Of a DNA stretch of 64,000 nt, positions 29,177 through 42,455 are shown piece after piece; positions within the stretch are counted from its first letter, which is position 1; the number at the start of each line of letters is the position of its first letter. The translations under genes and the position numbers were made by a program. The notes under the pieces are model-generated. The model worked only from the letters and a program-made list of their open reading frames with translations. It was not told the origin of the DNA and ran no database searches. This stretch comes from Rhizoclosmatium globosum (Eukaryota; Chytridiomycota; Chytridiomycetes; Chytridiales; Chytriomycetaceae), in NCBI GenBank assembly GCA_002104985.1, contig MCGO01000055.1, positions 219,499 to 283,498 of the forward strand, in the 5' to 3' direction.

Positions 29177-32100
29177 TTACTTTCGCCTTTCGTCGAAACC
29201 TTTCTTCCCTTGTACTTTGTCAAGTCTTTCATGATAGATCAAATCGATTCGTTTACGAACATCGTCGAATTCGTCTAGGATGCTTTCGAATGCGCTTCTT
29301 GAAAGTTGATAGAGCATACAGGGAGTTGATGCTTGAATGGTCGCTGTGCGTGGGATATTCGCAAGAAGTGCAATCTCTGCAAGAAGTTAGTTTCTCTTTG
29401 ATGTACAAACAGTTAATCAATACCTCCGAAAAATGCCCCTTCTTTTAACGTAGCTACAATATTGTCCCCAATACGAACATCAACTCGCCCATTTTTGATA
29501 AAGTACTGTTTGGACTGTATGAGAATACGAAAGATAAAATTCGAGGAACACACCAATTCGTATCCGATTTCACCTTGCCTAAACACAATATCTCCTCCAA
29601 TAAAGAAACAAGCAACAAGAGAATTTGCGATTCGTAGAAGGAACTTATCGTCTCGTCCATCACACTCGGTTCTTTGCAGGAATGTTACTTTTGAGACAAG
29701 TTCTCTGGCTGCAGCAAGTTTCCTTTCCTCTTCTTCACTTTTTATCTTGTTCATTCTTTCTTTGTAAATTAATTGCACGTTTTCCATTACATCAGGGAAC
29801 TCGTCGGTGATTCTCTCGAAACATGGTCGAGTAAGTCTGTATAACATACAAGGAACCATGGCCTTGACAGTAGCTGTTCTCGGTAGATTGGCGATAAGCG
29901 CAACTTCTCCAAAGAATGCACCATCATGTAAGAATGCAACTTGTTTGCCATTTACAATAATTTCAACACGTCCGGATTTCATAAAATACTAAATTCTGTC
30001 AGTGGAGAAGTTGATATTCGTGAGAAACAACTCACCATATCATTACTAATCTGAAAAAGAAATTGCTGGTTAATATTGCACGAGATGAGGCAAACCACAT
30101 ACCTCTCCTTGATTAAATATAACATCATCGGCGCAATAAAATGCAGCGGTAAGTGAAGAAGCAATGCGAAGTAAGAAGACTTCGTTTCGCCCATCTTGAG
30201 CCTTCCTCTTTAAGAACTCCACTTTAGCAATCAACTCTTTGGCAGCACTCAGCTTCCTCGCTTCTTCCTCCACTCTTATTTTCTCCATGCGCTCTTTATA
30301 CACAATATCGACCTTGGCTCGCACATCATCGAACTCATTTAGGATAGTCTTGAAAGCAACTCGAGTCAAACGATATAAGATACAAGAAGTTTCGCATTGT
30401 ACTGTAGCTGTTCGAGGAATATTTCCCAAGATCGCTACTTCTCCAAAGAAACCGCCTTCCTTCAGTGACGCTACTTTGGTTCCTCCCACAAGAACGCTGA
30501 CAGATCCTTTCGCAATAAAAAACATGTCGTGGCCGGTCTCGCCTTGAATGAAGATTATGTCTCCAGGAACAAAGTAACAAGCGACCAGTGCTGTTGCAAT
30601 TTTACCGACAAAGAGCTCGTCCTTTCCATCATTCTGTGAAAAAAAGTTATTTTGTTGTTTCCAGATCAATTTTAAGCTACCTGTTCGCGATTCAAGAACG
30701 ACACCTTTGCGATTAATTCTCTACAGTTGTGTGCGGCTATCTCCATTCGCAGAGACTCGTTCATCTCTCCGAGCAATGTCGTCTTTAAAGAAACATATAA
30801 GCATTCGGTATCAATGAACCTCAACTGCACCTCTTCGAAGAACTTTCCACGATACTTCAGCTCATAATATTTAAGAATTTTCCGTCTTGTAGTGTTACTG
30901 AGATCTTTCCACTGTGAAGCGAGTGCTTTAGAGTGTGTTGCTTCAGTATTCGACACTCACTTTCATATACTCTTTCAACTCATCGATTTTTTGTTTGTAC
31001 AATCTATCGGAAGCGTTGGATCCCATCGCTACAGCTGAAATAACACCAACCACACTTGCATACTGAAAACTGTATCAGGTACACAATAGACAGGGCGAAG
31101 TCTTACTAAAACAGCCCCAAGGACCACGAAGCATAAGACAATCCATTGTTCAGCAGGATGAACAGGTTTATAAGCGAGTGGAAACGTATTTCCTATAGCC
31201 TTTTAAGATTCACGTGAGACAACGAATAGAAGTAAAAAAAGCTTACAAACAGTAAAGCCCAGCTGTATTGGTCAAATGGATCCGCATCTTTTACGCCAAC
31301 GATGTCGACATTGCTGTACCCAAAACAATGACCCGCCAAAAACATGGCACACGCTTGCAAGTGAAAGAAGACGCACACAATACAAATCAGAGGAAATGCT
31401 CCAGATAAGCTTGCACCAAACCCAAATAAGTTGTTAAAATATCGTTGAAACTGCAAGAATTGAGGCGATACTGAAACAAGACCAGGAAGCTTATACAGAC
31501 GCAACACTCTTATTATCCATAAATAATGTCCTTCGGATATTGGCAGTGCTTCGAGCGGAAATGTCGTTACCAAGTCACAAATAAATCCATTCTTGAAGTA
31601 ATGATTTTGCCACTCCTTGAGTGAAGGTTCCGATCCCGTGGTGCCGTATATTCGACGAGTAAATGCTTCGCGTAATGTGTCGAATGCGTATAATATCGTC
31701 AAAATGTAGGAATACGACATGTCAATCGGGAGTTGGAAGGAAATGCATATCGGAATTATCCAGAGTGAGGTTAAATAAATAACTGTGTTATGTCAGTAAA
31801 ATAGTATCATGGACTCAAGACCTCACATATCATGACAAAATCAAGCGTTGTTGTCAGAGTTGCAGTTGCTTTGATACCAATGGTGAAAATTTCGTGCATA
31901 ATACTCAGTCTATAAACTATTTGAGACGATGCTCTGGTATTTGGTGTCTGCTCAGGTGGCTCTGAAATAGTACCAGAGGATTCATTCAAGCCACTGGATT
32001 TGACTGCAGTCTTCATTAATCGTCGAAGAACAGAGTCTCTGCGAGTGGTACCCTCATCTTTCACCAAAGATGCAACTCGTGAATCAACACAACTTAATTG

Positions 32101-33135
32101 GGTGGGCTGACCAGCGACGGCTTCTTCTTCAGGAATATCATTCTCCTCAGCATCGTGATCAATAACATTCACGATATAATTGGAATGCCCAGTTTCAGAT
32201 TTTGGACCTCCGATTTCATTGACATCATCAGATGGCACGTCCTGCATACCAGCTTCAAAGCTTTCATTTGCCGTACTTAAGTGAGGTTTCTTTGTAGCAA
32301 AGGACATTTGATTCGCTGTCAATGGGCTTGGGTTTGAATTCTTCCTTGATGAATCAGAGCGATTTGGGCTATGAGGCAATTGCTGATGCTTTTGATGTCG
32401 AATAGAAGCAGGCGATTTAGTAATCGGTGATGTGCAGTCTTGTAATTTGGATTCTGTCCTCCCAAATTGTGTAAGCATGTTGAGGCTGCTCCCAGCGACG
32501 AGATTTGATGACGATTTTCCATTATTGACAAGCTTGCTGCTTTTGTTGAACACAGATTGAAACATACTCTTTGATTTGTTTTCTTCAGCTTCGTTGAAAA
32601 TTACGTCTCGGCTGACCGATAACACATTCTTTCGAAGCAAGAGTCTTGGAGACGCTGGGGCATCGCTATCAAGCTCGAAAGGTTGATTATTGACACGAAG
32701 AGACACTTTTCGGCTATTTTTACGTGACTGAGCTTTATGATCGCCGTTATTGCAACGAGGTGCCTCCATGGAAAGAGAAGTGCGAGACTGTTTGACAGAT
32801 TGAAGAGGTGGCGCGGTAAATCGTTCACCTGCAGGTGTCCAAGCGGTCGAAGAAGTTAACTCGCTTAATATCTGCTCAGTGCTTGAAGCCACAGAAGGCT
32901 TCTCATGTGATGAAATACTCGTCTGAACAAAAGAGAAGCTGCGAGTTGGCCCAAAATAGGATTCAACTGGAAGAGTTTCGGTACGTGTTGGTACAGCAGG
33001 TGATAGGCCCATATTTGTGGGGAGCTGGGAGAATAGACAAAACGCCAAAGGCCGCAGTATCGAAATCTGCTGCTCCAATAGCTCAAACTTCGCCCTAAAT
33101 TCAATCAGAAGGTCCATATCAAGTACGACTGTCAT
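29177..33135 (-). CDS. cyclic-nucleotide-gated-type channel with three CNB domains
   Basis: Ten exons (31827-33135, 31247-31782, 31107-31199, 30961-31062, 30681-30911, 30103-30633, 30036-30050, 29554-29988, 29424-29505, 29177-29376) join in frame to 1177 residues with no lesion. Residues 1-400 are polar and disordered. Membrane segments follow (TLDFVMIFIYLTSLWIIP, an S4-like WIIRVLRLYKLPG with spaced Arg/Lys, a pore helix SWALLFAIGNTFPLAYKP, and S6 VLGAVLYASVVGVISAVA). A C-linker (WKDLSNTTRRKILKYYELK) leads to three tandem CNB domains, each with a phosphate-binding cassette: FFGEVAILGNIPRTATV, FFGEVALIANLPRTATV and FFGEIALLANIPRTATI. Each keeps the Glu and Arg that bind cyclic nucleotide, and each has Thr after the Arg, the residue that favours cGMP. 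Animal CNG and HCN subunits have one such domain. Exon 7 is only 15 nt. Confidence 0.9.
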
Positions 33136-33202
33136 GCTGTAAGAAGATTTTCAATCAAGATTTGCATAATTTAGACAGAAAATAAATCCATCCATCACAT
33201 GT

Positions 33203-34879
<1,677 letters not shown>

Positions 34880-34997
34880 GGCAACAGTAGAGTCTTTTTA
34901 GCACTTCGCCTTGACTAGATACAAATGAAACACAGAATGATTTACATATGATATCCAAACCCGAAAAATTCTTCTCATATATCCTCATTAATAAAAA

Positions 34998-36860
34998 TTA
35001 AATAGCCGCTTCTCGTGACTTGAGTTGGTCGAACGACTTATTCATTTCTGACGTTGGCATACTTGCAACATCATTAAACTCTTGCTTGCTATTTGCCAAA
35101 TCCACAACACTCTGCTTGAACTTTTCCGGAATCGCAGGAACTTCGCCTCCGAAAGCCATACTATCGCCACCGACACTGTTGAGGTCCGATCTTGAACTCA
35201 TGGCGCTCTGGTGAGGGTGTCAGTTCATAAAACAGAAAAATAAGGGTCACCTTGATGGTCATAGTGTCTGGCTCGAAGAATATGAACTGAGATCTTGTTT
35301 CTCTGAGATCTGAGAAATTGCTTTCGAGAGAGGAAGCGCTTCGTTGGATCTCGCTCATCTTCTTGTCCCATTCTTGCGACCGTTTTCGCTCTGTCACTGG
35401 TACAGCCATCTTCGTGTGGTCAAACAATTTGAATTGGGTGTCAATCTTTTCGGCTTGTTTGGGGTGTTGGATTGATAGTTGAGAGCCTCCTATAGCAAGA
35501 ATTTAGTCGAAAAATAGACACGCAAAAGCTTGGACTCTTACTATGGCCATCTTTTTGAATCTTTCGCGGTTTTGCTTTCAGTTGGGTTTCTGAATAAAGG
35601 AGTTCTTCAAGCTCAATTGTTTCATCCACGTTGAGCGATTTCGACTATAATTAAATAGTCAGTAATATCATTCTTCTTCCCATTGACACGGCTTACATCA
35701 GGCACGAAGAGCGGCTTCCCTTCCAACTTCTCCATCTTGACCCAATCGTAGCCTTTGAACCATGCATGCGCCGTTACACGAGTATCTCCGCCTGTTTCTT
35801 TTGATCCAAGTCTGTCGATGTAAGGCCGTGTTAGGAAGCTTTTGATGATATCAGTCGCCTCGGCAGAAATACTGGGATTGTCAGGAATGACCACGTCCTT
35901 CGTTTTGATAGCTTCTTCGACTTCTTCATCTGTTTTACCACGAAATGGCCGCTTATTCCATCGTTTAGTTCTGAAATTCTTGGAGAGGAGTTGGGGTTCA
36001 CCTTGAAAACAGCATTTCATAGATTATGATTCCCATTGACCAGAAGTCTATTACTTGGTTGTATCCTTTTTTTTCCTTGTCGAGTATTTCTGGAGCTGTG
36101 AGGGCGATGATTAAGGTTTGATCGAAATGACTCAAAATTGACGAACCCATGTATGAGAGACTTCCAGCAATCGCATGCAAAAGTTTCGTTTCCTTAAAGT
36201 ATGTGGCAATGTTGAAGTCAGTGAGACAGCAATGTCCGTATTCGTCCAACAATACTGTTTAAGATAAGAATGAGCAACATTGCAACGAGTACATACTGTT
36301 CTCAGGTTTAAGATCTCTATGAACGACTTTTTTCGAGTGTAAATAAAGTATTCCGAGAAGAATCTCAGCCGTCATAAACTTCACTGTCGCTTCAGGAAGC
36401 TTTCCTTGCTTTGACATAACATATCGCAAGTCCCCACCCGTTTTCAAATCAATTACCATAAACATATTGTCGTCGTCTTGGAACGAGTATCGAAGGTTGC
36501 TTTGTTGGACGTTGTGAGATAAAAGAATAAGGAAGTTGAGGGGACAAACCACACGAATGGGCAGTGGATATCTTCCAGGAGATTCCGTTCTTGGATTATA
36601 TAGTCGACAGCTTTCTGTGCTATACACTGCTTCTTGTCGATGTATTTCAAGGCGTATTGGATCTTTGTGTCCTTATGACGAACGAGTTTGACTTTTCCGT
36701 AGGCTCCCTTTCCGATTGCGCGGAGAAGCTCGAAATGAGTGAGGTTTACTAAGGATAGTTTTTGTGATTAGACTTAGAAGATAAGCCAAGTTTGGAAGGG
36801 ATTCTGATTACCCTCTTCGGTAAAATCGATTGGGTCTTCCTTTGTGTTACAACAGCCCAT
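34998..36860 (-). CDS. STK32/YANK-type AGC kinase, copy 3
   Basis: The start is MGCCNTKEDPIDFTEEG (Gly-2, Cys-3, Cys-4). Kinase motifs are intact: LLRAIGKGAYGKVKLV, ALKYIDKKQ, NLRYSFQDDDNMFMVIDL, VVHRDLKPEN, LTDFNIATYF, VIDFWSMGIIIYEML, RPFRGKTDEEVEEA and RLGSKETGGDTRV. The tail has the family segment QLKAKPRKIQKDG and ends SFDQLKSREAAI. At the intron after YEMLF the splice phase fails by one base (TCAAG|GTGAAC at about 36002); one more G, as in a GGG run, would restore it. Introns are placed as in the other copies, which supports tandem duplication. Membrane-attached Ser/Thr kinase by inference. Confidence 0.8.
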
Positions 36861-37177
36861 GTTGAAAGAGAGGTCTTTGGTAACGGTCGGGAATAAGCAC
36901 TAATGGTACGTTTCGTTCAATGGTCTGTGACAGGAAAGTGACAAAGTTCTTTGTCGATATTCCCATTGTTGGGCCGCTCAACGAGCTCTCCATTATTGAG
37001 ACGAAACACCGCTTGGAATAAAGAGGAAAGATATTGTAAAAAGGCCGTAATTAAGTTTGAATAGCTATTGGAAAGAGGAGAGGAGATTTAGTTCAAGTCC
37101 GATAAACTCTACACACTAAGACGACTATCTTACCATTTATTCTCATTTCCAACTCATGTTCTCTCATTCCCGGCCAG
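36861..37177. other. intergenic, no gene recognised
   Basis: A 317 bp spacer between the start of kinase copy 3 and the stop of the signal-peptidase subunit gene. AT-rich, no coding signal seen. Confidence 0.5.
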
Positions 37178-37747
37178 CTAAAATAGTTTCTGCCACCAGC
37201 TCTTCTTTGCCATTAATCCATCCAACATCTTCTCCTTCTTTTCTTGCCATTTCACAGGATTCGCTCGAAACATTGGCCATGGAGGAACGACAAGCTGTAG
37301 TATAATTAAATGAATGGATTCTAAAGCACTGAAGCAGAGGTTTACCACTAAAGTGATCAAGAGGCCAACAACGTTGATTGCAACAAGAAGCTGAAGAGAC
37401 TTTGTGGCATATCCGACAATGAATGAAATGACCTTGAGTAAGTTGAAGCGTTTGTAGTGAATAGAGTAGGTTATAGGTGGGGTTAACGTTGTTAGTTTAA
37501 GTTCCATGACAGAGACAGAGCTTTACCCCAAACACAATCAAAGTAACTTGGAAGATTCGTTCAACGAGGATTTGTCCTTTGAAGTCCTGGTTGAAGTGAA
37601 GGAGAGTTAGTTAGTGCACGGTAAGGATGCTTCAGCTTCAAACACTTCTATCCCTCATTAACCCGTCTATTCATGCCTGTTCTAGCTAGCATAGTACTTA
37701 AGATATCGATGCAGGGAACTCACCACTAAAGCCTCTTTCTTGCCCAT
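37178..37747 (-). CDS. SPC1: signal peptidase complex subunit 1 (SPC12 family)
   Basis: Four exons (37724-37747, 37527-37586, 37346-37432, 37178-37294) give 95 residues, the normal size for the family. The start MGKKEALV leads into DFKGQILVERIFQVTLIVFG, a first membrane segment (VISFIVGYATKSLQLLVAI), a second (NVVGLLITLVLVV) and the family signature VPPWPMFRANPVKWQEK. Role by family: a small two-span ER membrane subunit that accompanies the catalytic Sec11 subunit and helps distinguish signal peptides from membrane anchors. It lies inside the kinase array without relation to it. The annotation depends on very small exons, the first of only 24 nt, but all phases fit. Confidence 0.85.
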
Positions 37748-38012
37748 CCTGTTTGTGACTGTCTTGTGGAACAAACAATAATTAACTTCTACTCGAACTT
37801 TACAACAAACAATCTTATTCTCCACGAGTACTCCTGCCCCAGCCCAAATCCTCATTCTCCCATTCCGTCCAAATCGTGTAGGAAATGAGCGTCAAAGCTT
37901 TTCGACAAATTAAATTCATTTTAACTCCAAACAGAACATAAGAAAGAAAGGAAAAGAATGACTATATGACCAATTGTAATCGAATAACGACGCAGAATAA
38001 GAACGCCCAGAT

Positions 38013-39803
38013 TTAAGAAGTAACAGATGGATTATGGCTTTCTGATGGTTTATGTGTCGGAGATTCTGACTCTCTTGCTTGAGGTCCACCTTGCTCAGAT
38101 TCTCTCGCTTGGGGACCGTCATGTGTGATTTGTGATGTAAGTGCAGCACTTGGTCTGGGTAAATCGGGAACGTCGTCACCCGTTCCCAAAGGTAACTCCG
38201 AAGTGGATGTCTTGGCACTCTTGATCGTTTGCTGATCTGGGTCAATCAATACGCATTCAGAACGGTTCTCCATGATATCGATCTTGGACTCGCGGTTCAA
38301 AGATGATGCGGACCGTTGAATTTCTCCTACTTTGTTTTCCCACGCTGCCGACTTTTTGCGCATCTCAAACGGTGGTAGTTTTGTGTAGTCGAAGAGAAGA
38401 TATTTGGTTTCCATCTTTTCAGCCTCTTTTGGATCAAGCTTTGATGCAGCTCCACCTGATGGGGAACAGAGTTGAGATTGGTGACAAAACCTAGATATCT
38501 TACCAGTGCCATCCTTCTTTCGTGGCTTTGCTTGCAGTGGATTATCCTCCAACAACATTTCTTCTAATTCGTGCGTTGCATCAAAGTTGGCCTTCTTGGA
38601 CTAGAAAGAGAAAAGACATTAATGAACCTTCATCGTCAGTCAAATTACATACGTCAGGTACAAACGGCGGAGTAATTAATTGTTTCTCCATCTCACTCCA
38701 ATCATACTCCTTAAAGAACGGATGATTTGTAATTTTCGTGTCCCCGCCTGTTTCTTTACTCCCCAGCCTTTCCGATGCTGGTCGCGTACACCATCCTCGA
38801 ATCATTTCCATCCCGTCGTTCGAAATCTTTTTGTCGGCGTTTGAGGGGAACTCTAGTTTCCCTTTCGTGATGGACGCTGTGAGTTCTTCGTTTGTGGATC
38901 CTCGGAACGGGCGTTTTCCGAGGAGGAGTTCGAACATAATCACGCCGAGAGACCACCAGTCGATTGTGTATGTGTATCCGTTGCGCTCTAAGATCTCTGG
39001 TGCTGTGTTTCGAATGTATGGTGAGCTAGCTTGCAGGAGAGGCGCAAGGATTCTTACCCATGTACGCCATACTTCCAGCTACGGCGTGTAACTGCTTATC
39101 GTCTTTCCAGTACGTTGCAATATTAAAGTCCGTCAAACATGCGTGCCCGTTCTCGTCCAACAATACTATTCCAACGTTTAATCTTCACCCATTCAAAAGA
39201 CTTACTCAACTATTATCAGGCTTCAAGTCTCGATGCACCACATGCTTCGAATGCAAATACATGAGCCCCAGTGCGCATTCCGCCATATAAAATCGCACAA
39301 CGTCTTCCGGTATTGTTCCCATCTTGTTCAAATGGAATCGCAGGTCTCCCCCGAGTTTTAGATCAATCACCATGAACATGTTTTCATCGTCTTGGAAGGC
39401 ATATCGTAAGTTACTGTACATTTCCTTATCAGTCACATTGACGCATGCGAGGGAAAGGATGAGGGGCGAAGAATACAGTACCAAACAAACGGACAGTGAA
39501 TCTCTTCAAGCAGTTTCCGCTCTTGTATGATATTATCCACCGCTTTCATCTTTATACACGCCTCCTTGTTGATGTACTTCAGGGCATATGTATTTTTTGT
39601 ATTTTTATGTTTAACGACTTTGACTTTCCCGAACGCGCCTTTTCCGATTGACCGAAGGAGCTCAAAGTGATTTAGTTCGACTGTTTTTGGTTGATGGGTG
39701 GTGGAGGGTTTAGAGGGTTAGTCTGTTTGATTCTTTGTCGAGAAGCAAGAGAACCTTCTTGGGTGAAATCAATTTCTTCGGGTTTGCAACAGTTTGCTCC
39801 CAT
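38013..39803 (-). CDS. STK32/YANK-type AGC kinase, copy 4
   Basis: The start is MGANCCKPEEIDFTQEG (Gly-2 with Cys-5/6). Landmarks: [115 protein letters not shown] and RLGSKETGGDTKI. Here the last two lobes are in one exon, whereas other copies have an intron after the LLxGK block. The C-terminal tail keeps PLQAKPRKKDGTG and FDYTKLPPF, and then has a short internal repeat (GPQARESE twice). It is arranged head to head with copy 5 over a 686 bp spacer. Confidence 0.82.
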
Positions 39804-40489
39804 TTTATATGTGTTGGCTGATGGTGTGGGTCTATCGAGGTTGAGTTGTAATTGGTTTGACAGGATTGGTCAAGTTGAGAACGACAGATGTAATCAGATC
39901 TTCAAAGTGACTGTCGAAGAGTGATTGAAGACTGTTGATTTGTTTACGCTGGCAAGGTTCGTAGAAGCAGATCAAAGGAAGGGAGAGAGGTTGGTTTCGG
40001 AATTTTTCAGTGTTGGACGCGACCAGCTTTTCATTGTTCACAAAATGAAGTGGGAAGCTCGAGAGAGGTAGTCAGCACCAAATAAACGGCCTTGCCGTTG
40101 ATTTTTCTTTCAACATATATCGGGCGTTCATTCTTGCGTGCTTTTTTGAAATAGAGTTTAAAGTTATGTGATCTAGTTGAGCATCGCCTTATATACGTAT
40201 AATAAAATGCAAAAACGCGTTAAATTTGATTTATATATGAGGTGACGGCGGTGATGAGTGTCGATGTTGAAATTCCCTTTGTTATTCTGCCAATTGTTTC
40301 CACCACTTTTCTGGCGTTGTAAGAGCTCTCTCTCAACTCCAACACGATATCGGTGTGTTATACATCTTCTTTAGACTCGGAATAACCTGGTTTGCACATC
40401 AACTAGACGTTTTGTAAATCAGGGAACATCTTTTAGCTGCACAAGACCATATTTCTTCAACACTTGATTCCTGCAACTTCTACCACACA
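39804..40489. promoter_or_regulatory. shared 5' region of two divergent kinase genes
   Basis: A 686 bp gene-free spacer separates the starts of copy 4 (minus) and copy 5 (plus), so it should contain both promoters. No convincing specific site was identified; AT-rich runs such as TTTATATATGA occur at about 40230. Confidence 0.4.
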
Positions 40490-42169
40490 TGGGCGGAGTC
40501 TGTTGTAAATCAGAGCCGATCGATTTCACTCAAGATGGTGCGGCTTCTTCGTTTCATCCAACTGATGTCATTACGTGTCACCTAACTCATTTCCCAATCT
40601 CTCACTTCAGTTGAACTCAAGCATTTTGACCTGCAAACGGCCATTGGAAAAGGAGCTTTCGGAAAAGTTAAACTCGTCCAACATAAACTGACGAAGCAAA
40701 AGTACGCGTTGAAGTATATCGACAAGAAAATGTGCGTGGAGATGAAGGCTGTGGATTGTATCATACAGGAGCGATTTTTGTTGGAAGAGATTCAAAGTCC
40801 ATTTACTTGGTTTGTAGTTGTGTTTGATGTTTTGGTTGATGTCGCGTTACTAATAATGGCTGTGGCTTGCAGTAACTTGAGATATGCATTTCAAGACGAT
40901 GAAAACATGTTCATGGTTATTGATTTGATGTTGGGTGGAGACTTAAGGTATTTGTTAAATACCAAGGGGAACTTATCGGAGGACTTGATCAAGTTTTATA
41001 TGGCTGAATGTGTTCTTGGAATCGCATATCTACATTCCAAGAATATCGTGCACAGAGATCTCAAGCCTGATAATAGTTGAGTTCTAGTTTGTTTTCGTGC
41101 GTTAAAGTTTGGCTAATGTCTTTTACCCTCAGTTTTGATCAGTGAAACTGGCCACGCGACACTGACTGACTTCAACATTGCAACTAAATACAATCCCGAT
41201 AAATTGATGAAAAGTGAAGCTGGAAGTCCTGCTTATATGGGTAAGTCTCAAAATCTAAGGCACATGATTTCTGAAACGCCAACCATAGCTCCCGAAATGT
41301 TCATTCGGAAAGGGTACAACAATATGATTGATTATTGGAGTCTTGGAGTCATTATGTACGAGCTTTTGTACGGAAAGGTGGGATTGAATATTGTTTACTC
41401 TCCCGACTCTAATCTTCCCCCAAAAGCGACCATTTGAGGCGAATACCAGTGAGGGCCTCAAAAAAGCAATCATAAGCGACGAGGTCGCATGGAAATCCAC
41501 ACGCGAACTCTCCGCAGATTGCAAGTCAGCCATTACAGAGTTCTTACAAAAGGAATGGAATGTTAGGATGGGTGGAGACGAAAAAGTTTCGAAACACGCT
41601 TTCTTCAAAGACTTGGATTGGGACAAGTTGAAGAGACACGAGGGTGTTCCGCCATTTATCCCTGACGTGAGTGGATTCATTGAACTATCCGACGTCTTAC
41701 CAACTTTATCGTAGACCAAAAACATCAACTGCGATTTTACTCACGAGCTTGAAGAAATCTTGGTGAATGACAACCCTCTTGTAGCAAAGGCAAGGAAGCC
41801 TGGAGAGAAAAGTGATACACCGACTCGCCTTAACAAAACCAACTAATTAATGCTTTGACAGAGTATGCACACCTCGGAGAAGAAATCGCCAAGGAGTACG
41901 AAAAAATGGAAGCCCAGTTCCTCAACTTTGACTTTACAAAACCGGAAATGAAGAAACATGAGAAGGAGCAAATCATGCGGTCAGTTGCGAAACTCGTTCC
42001 TGCCGATGAGCACGACATTTCTGCTGATGGGGGTGAATCACCCACGAGTGGAGAAACTGAGAAAACTGCAGGGCAAGATGGTGAAGGTGAAAAACCAATT
42101 GCTCATGATCTACCTCCTATCATGGTCACAGAAGCTTCTGTGATTGACACACCCAACCCAGATCAATAA
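40490..42169 (+). CDS. STK32/YANK-type AGC kinase, copy 5
   Basis: The start is MGGVCCKSEPIDFTQD (Gly-2, Cys-5/6). Motifs: LQTAIGKGAFGKVKLV, ALKYIDKKM, NLRYAFQDDENMFMVIDL, IVHRDLKPDN, LTDFNIATKYN, MIDYWSLGVIMYELLYGK and RPFEANTSEGL. The block that reads RLGSKESGGDT in copies 1, 3 and 4 is changed to VRMGGDEKVSKHAFF, so the end of the C-lobe is diverged. The tail has the family segment PLVAKARKPGEKS and then FLNFDFTKPEMKKHEKEQ. The gene is on the opposite strand from the other four copies. Introns occupy the same positions. Intact as far as I can follow it. Confidence 0.82.
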
Positions 42170-42455
42170 CTTGTATTTTGTTTGATTTCACAGTTCTCTT
42201 TATTTCATTGTGTTTAAATGACGGCGTAGTATTATTTTTTATCACATCTTCTTATTGATATCTTGTTCTGTCCTTTATTGTTGCTTTGGTTTTTGTTTGT
42301 GAGTGGCTTTTGATAAACTCAGTACATCGAATTTATACAATATCCGCATTTAATAATAAGTCTGAAGAGTTTACTGTCTATATATCGAAAAACATTAAAG
42401 AAAATATGCGAGACTAGAGAAGCGGAACCCAAAGTAAGAGAAAAGCAAACAATAA

